NCBI GenBank assembly: GCA_903929065.1
Contig: CAIYTJ010000205.1
Span: forward strand, 1 to 9,427
Direction: 5' to 3'
DNA from: an uncultured Bacteroidales bacterium
Lineage (GTDB): Bacteria; Bacteroidota; Bacteroidia; Bacteroidales; Paludibacteraceae
DNA length: 9,427 nt
The notes under the pieces are model-generated. The model was not told the origin of the DNA, did not search any database, and saw only the letters and a program-made list of their open reading frames with translations. Shown here piece by piece: positions 6,282 through 9,427 of this stretch (position 1 is its first letter; each line of letters opens with the position of its first letter). The position numbers were made by a program, and so were the translations under genes.

Positions 6282-6600
6282 AATGATTTTTTTATATTAA
6301 ACAAAAGATATCCAAAAAGCATAATAGTCAACTGCTCAAATAATCATCTTGCATTTGACGGTTCAAAGATAATTAAGTTATTCGTAATTTAAATAATATA
6401 CAATAAATTACATGTAAATAGTACAAATAAAATGTAATTTACGAAATATAAATGTGTTATATTTCAGATATTTATCTTAATAATTTTAAGCGTAATTTAG
6501 AATTATTCAAAATTATACATTACTAATTATGCGTTATAGCTACTTAGAATGAGCATTTTAATGTATTAACTTATAAAAAATATATGTTTTGGTGCTAACT
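6282..6600. other. AT-rich gene-free stretch with repeated GTAATTTA motifs
   Basis: This is the left half of a 727-bp divergent intergenic region and contains no credible ORF. GTAATTTA occurs three times on the + strand (6384-6391, 6434-6441, 6492-6499), twice preceded by C. A 10-bp inverted repeat, TAAATTACAT (6404-6413) and ATGTAATTTA (6432-6441), has an 18-bp spacer, and TTACATGTAA (6408-6417) is a perfect palindrome. These could be regulator sites for the divergent genes, but the extreme AT content makes chance a real alternative. Confidence 0.4.
6364..6371 (-). promoter_or_regulatory. Bacteroidota -7 box upstream of the 5370-6281 gene
   Basis: The minus strand reads TATCTTTG, an exact TAnnTTTG match, 83 bp upstream of the ATG at 6281. 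That would give a leader of about 75 nt. No TTG lies at the usual -33 spacing, and the surrounding DNA is very AT-rich, so chance matches are possible. Confidence 0.4.
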
Positions 6601-6864
6601 AATACTGCATGTTGGGTAAATTGATATGTTTTCCCCGCAGAGTTAATATATCTTACACGGTCGGTTAATATATCTTCCCTGCTTGGGTAATATGGCTTCC
6701 CTGCTACACTAATATTTCTTCCCTTGTTGTACATTTTGTTTTCCCCGACACTCCAATATGTCTTCCCCGATACACTAATATGTCTTTCCCGTTTGGGTTA
6801 TATGTCTTCCCTGCCACACCAATATACCTTCCACAGTACTCCAATATATCTTCCATGATAGATT
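6601..6864. repeat. Diverged tandem array with strict 22-bp period (12 units)
   Basis: Twelve successive units each measure exactly 22 bp, with boundaries at 6601, 6623, 6645, 6667, 6689, 6711, 6733, 6755, 6777, 6799, 6821 and 6843. The first half of the unit is conserved as AATATGTCTTCCC. The second half varies among a few forms: GnTACACT (6689 and 6755 units), GnTTGGGT (6667 and 6777 units) and nACTCC (6733 and 6821 units). A decayed thirteenth copy may follow from 6865. The first unit is the most diverged. Length is kept without indels although bases differ, which is unusual for simple slippage repeats. It ends about 140 bp before the M1 peptidase start. Confidence 0.85.
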
Positions 6865-6968
6865 GAATACCCTTATATCTTAAGAAAATCGACATTAACG
6901 GGAGGACTGTTAGCTATCCAAAACTTTACCCGGTTATTTCTGTTTTTAAAATATAGTCATATATCAAT

Positions 6969-6976
6969 TTTCTTTG
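6969..6976 (+). promoter_or_regulatory. Possible -7 box of the M1 peptidase gene
   Basis: TTTCTTTG differs from TAnnTTTG at one base and lies 32 bp upstream of the ATG at 7009, a reasonable leader length. No -33 TTG is visible. It is the best candidate in the 140 bp between the 22-bp array and the gene. Confidence 0.25.
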
Positions 6977-7008
6977 TACTTTTACCTTGCTTCAATAAAA
7001 TCAAACTC

Positions 7009-8979
7009 ATGAAAAAATTTATATTCTTTACATGTGTTGCTTTAGTGTTTTTCGGGTACAATACCATTTTAATTGCACAAGACAACCGATTTGTCCCGAA
7101 CAATCCATTCCATTCAATGCCCGAAAAGCAGTCTTCAAATACACCTCAAAAGCTCCACCAGGCGATTGTTCCAACTAATTACGACCTGAAATACCACCGT
7201 TTCTTTTGGGTGATTGATCCGGCACAACGGTTTATTTCAGGTTCTGTTACGTCCTACTTTACAGCCACTTCCGGACCTATGAACAGCATCCAGTTCCAGT
7301 TGAGTGCTGCTTTGTCGGCAGATTCGGTTATCTATGCAGGCCACAAAGCCTCAACCGACCATACAGGTGAACTACTATCCATCACCCTGAGTCCTCCCAT
7401 TGCACCTGGTCAGCTCGATTCGTTAACCGTTTATTACCACGGAATTCCACCTGCAACAGGTTTTGGTTCATTCGAAACGTCCACTCACAACGGCGTTCCC
7501 TGCATGTGGACCCTTTCAGAACCTTACGGGGCTTCCGACTGGTGGCCTTCCAAAAATGACCTGACTGATAAAATAGATTCCATCGATGTGTATGTTGTTA
7601 TGCCAAATGGCAATCATGCGGCCAGTAACGGGCTTTTAGTAAGCGAAAAACCGTTCAACAATCGCTCGGTCATTGCCCACTGGAAGCACCGTTATCCAAT
7701 TGCTTCGTATCTGGTTTGTGTGGCTGTCACCAATTATGCGCGCTATTCCGGTTATTACCATTACGGCTCGGATTCACTTCAGATACTGAACTATGTTTAT
7801 CCGGAAGACTCCGTTTCAACCAGTGCCACCATGCCCGATATGATAAATACCATGGGTTTATACGAACAACTTTTCGGACCTTATCCGTTTCGGAAGGAAA
7901 AGTACGGGCATGTTGAAAGTAATATCAGTGGAGGTATGGAACATCAAACAATGACTTTGCTTGGCAATACCTCATTCAATCACTATATAATGGCTCATGA
8001 GTTAGGACACCAGTGGTTTGGTGACATGGTAACGTGTGGCAGCTGGGAAGATATCTGGCTGAACGAAGGTTTTGCAACCTATTGTCTTGGATTATCTTAT
8101 GAATATCTTTATAGTGAAAGAGATTTGATGAATTATATAAATGACAACAGACTGTATATGATTTCAAGGCCGCAGGGCTCGGTCTTTTGTAACGATACTA
8201 CCAGCGTTTCGCGAATATTTGACTCGCGCTTCACTTACTTCAAAGGATGTGCCCTTCTGCACATGTTAAGATGGTTACTTGGAGATGATGCATTCTTTCA
8301 GGGTGTGCGGAATTACCTGAACGACCCTAAATTAAAATACAGTTTTTCGCGTACTGCCGATCTAAAACGAGAGTTGGAATTACAATCAGGTAAAGATCTG
8401 ACTCGATTCTTTGCAGACTGGTTTTATGGTACCGGTATTCCGGCTTATTCAGTCACAGTCGATCAGCAGCCGGATAAAAACACAACCTTAACAATAAACC
8501 AAACCCAATACGAAAGCGACGTGAGCTTCTTTGAAATGACAATCCCTGTAGAATTTAAGAATGCGGTAAGAGATACTATTATTTCATTTTATAATTCTTA
8601 TTCAGGTCAGGTTTTTACCTTCAATCCGGGTTTCAAAGTAGACAGCGTATTCTTCGATCCAAAAAATAAAATTCTTTATTATCAGGCAAATGTAGTGCTG
8701 AATCAGGTTCAGACTTCAATAAATCAAATAACCGGTACTGAAAACATATCATTATTAAATAATCCCGCTAATAACATTCTCAGAGTTCGTTGTAAATCAA
8801 ACTCTATCAATTATTTTCAAATTTTCAATCTTGATGGAAAGTATGAAACCACAACGTTCAACAAACCGGAACCTGATATTTATGAGGTGAATATTGGAAA
8901 TCTACGCGAAGGAATGTATATTCTTAAAGCCGGAAATTCAGATTGGGTTGAAAACAGGAAGTTTATTGTGAAGAAATGA
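7009..8979 (+). CDS. Secreted M1-family zinc metallopeptidase with T9SS sorting tail
   Basis: This is a predicted exported aminopeptidase-type zinc protease. A signal peptide (MKKFIFFTCVALVFFGYNTILIAQ) ends near residue 24. The N-terminal beta domain of M1 enzymes covers about 50-240. The catalytic domain carries HELGH (330-334) with the third zinc ligand Glu353 in NEGFATY, exactly 18 residues after His334. The probable catalytic Tyr410 is in FTYFKGCALLHML. The exopeptidase motif, normally GxMEN, reads GGMEH (308-312). A small beta domain follows to about 560, with no room for the long helical C-terminal domain of PepN-type enzymes. Residues about 580-656 form a type A T9SS sorting domain (NNPANN, FQIFNLDGK, INIGNL-like REGMYILKAG, KFIVKK). 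The product should be secreted or surface-anchored after tail cleavage. It converges with the next gene across 37 bp. Substrate is unknown. Confidence 0.95.
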   Translation: MKKFIFFTCVALVFFGYNTILIAQDNRFVPNNPFHSMPEKQSSNTPQKLHQAIVPTNYDLKYHRFFWVIDPAQRFISGSVTSYFTATSGPMNSIQFQLSAALSADSVIYAGHKASTDHTGELLSITLSPPIAPGQLDSLTVYYHGIPPATGFGSFETSTHNGVPCMWTLSEPYGASDWWPSKNDLTDKIDSIDVYVVMPNGNHAASNGLLVSEKPFNNRSVIAHWKHRYPIASYLVCVAVTNYARYSGYYHYGSDSLQILNYVYPEDSVSTSATMPDMINTMGLYEQLFGPYPFRKEKYGHVESNISGGMEHQTMTLLGNTSFNHYIMAHELGHQWFGDMVTCGSWEDIWLNEGFATYCLGLSYEYLYSERDLMNYINDNRLYMISRPQGSVFCNDTTSVSRIFDSRFTYFKGCALLHMLRWLLGDDAFFQGVRNYLNDPKLKYSFSRTADLKRELELQSGKDLTRFFADWFYGTGIPAYSVTVDQQPDKNTTLTINQTQYESDVSFFEMTIPVEFKNAVRDTIISFYNSYSGQVFTFNPGFKVDSVFFDPKNKILYYQANVVLNQVQTSINQITGTENISLLNNPANNILRVRCKSNSINYFQIFNLDGKYETTTFNKPEPDIYEVNIGNLREGMYILKAGNSDWVENRKFIVKK

Positions 8980-9016
8980 TTGCCGAATTTGTTTATATTC
9001 TAATTTATACTGAAAT

Positions 9017-9427
9017 TTAAAATTCACCTTTCTTTAATTTCCGAACCACTGTTTCCAGCTTTTTATCTTCGCCAATCGAATCGTATTTAGCCTTCAAATC
9101 TTCCTGGAAAATTAACCCAACGGTATACCAGAAAGAAGCAGATAGGCCGCCTTTATAGTTTTTAATTAATCCATAAGTGGTTTCATTGGTCTCACGAGAA
9201 ATGAGTTTCAGCATAAGTTTGCCTTGTGTATACGACATTTTACGCACATCCTTTTCAAATTGACCAAATAATTGTTTTTCTGTTTGCTTGATTAGTTTAT
9301 GTTTTTCCTGATTGTTGGTCATTTTGGCAAGTTGAGCATTCAGATTATCGACCACTTCCTTCACTTTCATCACGTATGGATATATAACCTTTAAATTATA
9401 AATCATGCGGTAATTATCATAGTAAAA
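9017..9427 (-). CDS. DUF4294-like protein, C-terminal part (5' end outside window)
   Basis: The sequence resembles the Bacteroidota-restricted DUF4294 family, whose function is unknown. Typical features are YNLKVIYPY near the start of the domain, the charged helix NNQEKHKLIKQTEKQLFGQFEKDVRKM, the motif TQGKLMLKLISRETNETTYGLIK, and GGLSASFWYTVGLIF. The ATG at 9404-9406 is probably internal. The frame stays open upstream to the window edge (residues FYYDNYR before that Met), and family members extend about 70-100 residues further with an export signal. About 137 residues are visible. It lies tail-to-tail with the M1 peptidase gene, with no clear terminator in the 37-bp gap. Confidence 0.85.
   Translation of the reverse strand, partial: FYYDNYRMIYNLKVIYPYVMKVKEVVDNLNAQLAKMTNNQEKHKLIKQTEKQLFGQFEKDVRKMSYTQGKLMLKLISRETNETTYGLIKNYKGGLSASFWYTVGLIFQEDLKAKYDSIGEDKKLETVVRKLKKGEF

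Noticed and set aside
6601..6864. Possible CRISPR or integron-type array
   Set aside because: The 22-bp units are contiguous and diverged throughout, with no unique spacers and no cas or integrase gene.
6704..6895. Minus-strand 63-codon ORF with a 22-residue repeat
   Set aside because: It lies fully inside the 22-bp array; three units give 22 codons, so the repeat follows from the DNA. There is no clear promoter box. It is kept only as a weak alternative in the findings.

Overview
This window most likely comes from a member of the Bacteroidota, probably Bacteroidales (inference). The signs are a type IX secretion (T9SS) C-terminal sorting tail, a FISUMP-domain lipoprotein, a DUF4294-type protein, TAnnTTTG promoter boxes, A-rich leaders, and the palindromic and heptad intergenic repeats familiar from this phylum. 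No RNA gene, CRISPR array or complete insertion sequence was seen.

Layout. (1) Positions 15-2991 hold the end of a respiratory complex I operon, nuoM then nuoN on the + strand. An array of 7-bp repeats lies across the nuoM stop codon, and a strong terminator follows nuoN. (2) Positions 3061-3230 hold palindromic repeat DNA. (3) Positions 3231-6281 hold three minus-strand genes: a lipoprotein with two duplicated beta domains and a FISUMP domain, a small Y1/HUH REP-associated transposase (RAYT), and a protein with a helical N-terminal part and a carboxypeptidase-regulatory-like C-terminal domain. The 286 bp between the last two form a dense cluster of stem-loops. Three face one way and three the other, and all share the flank GATTAACCA, an arrangement that resembles a BIME. 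(4) Positions 6282-7008 are a 727-bp gene-free stretch. Its first half is very AT-rich and its second half is a diverged tandem array with a strict 22-bp period. (5) Positions 7009-8979 encode a secreted M1 metallopeptidase with a T9SS tail. (6) The right edge carries the C-terminal part of a DUF4294-like gene on the minus strand; its reading frame stays open to the window edge.

How the parts fit. NuoM and NuoN are two of the three antiporter-like proton-translocating subunits of complex I. NuoN keeps its key charged residues, but NuoM has Leu where the family's TM7 lysine is expected. The transposase and the stem-loops beside it form a plausible enzyme-substrate pair. The lipoprotein and the M1 peptidase are cell-envelope or secreted proteins typical of this phylum and show no clear link to the nuo genes. 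The best candidates for under-described biology are the two-orientation REP cluster beside the RAYT gene, the 22-bp array, and the missing lysine in NuoM.
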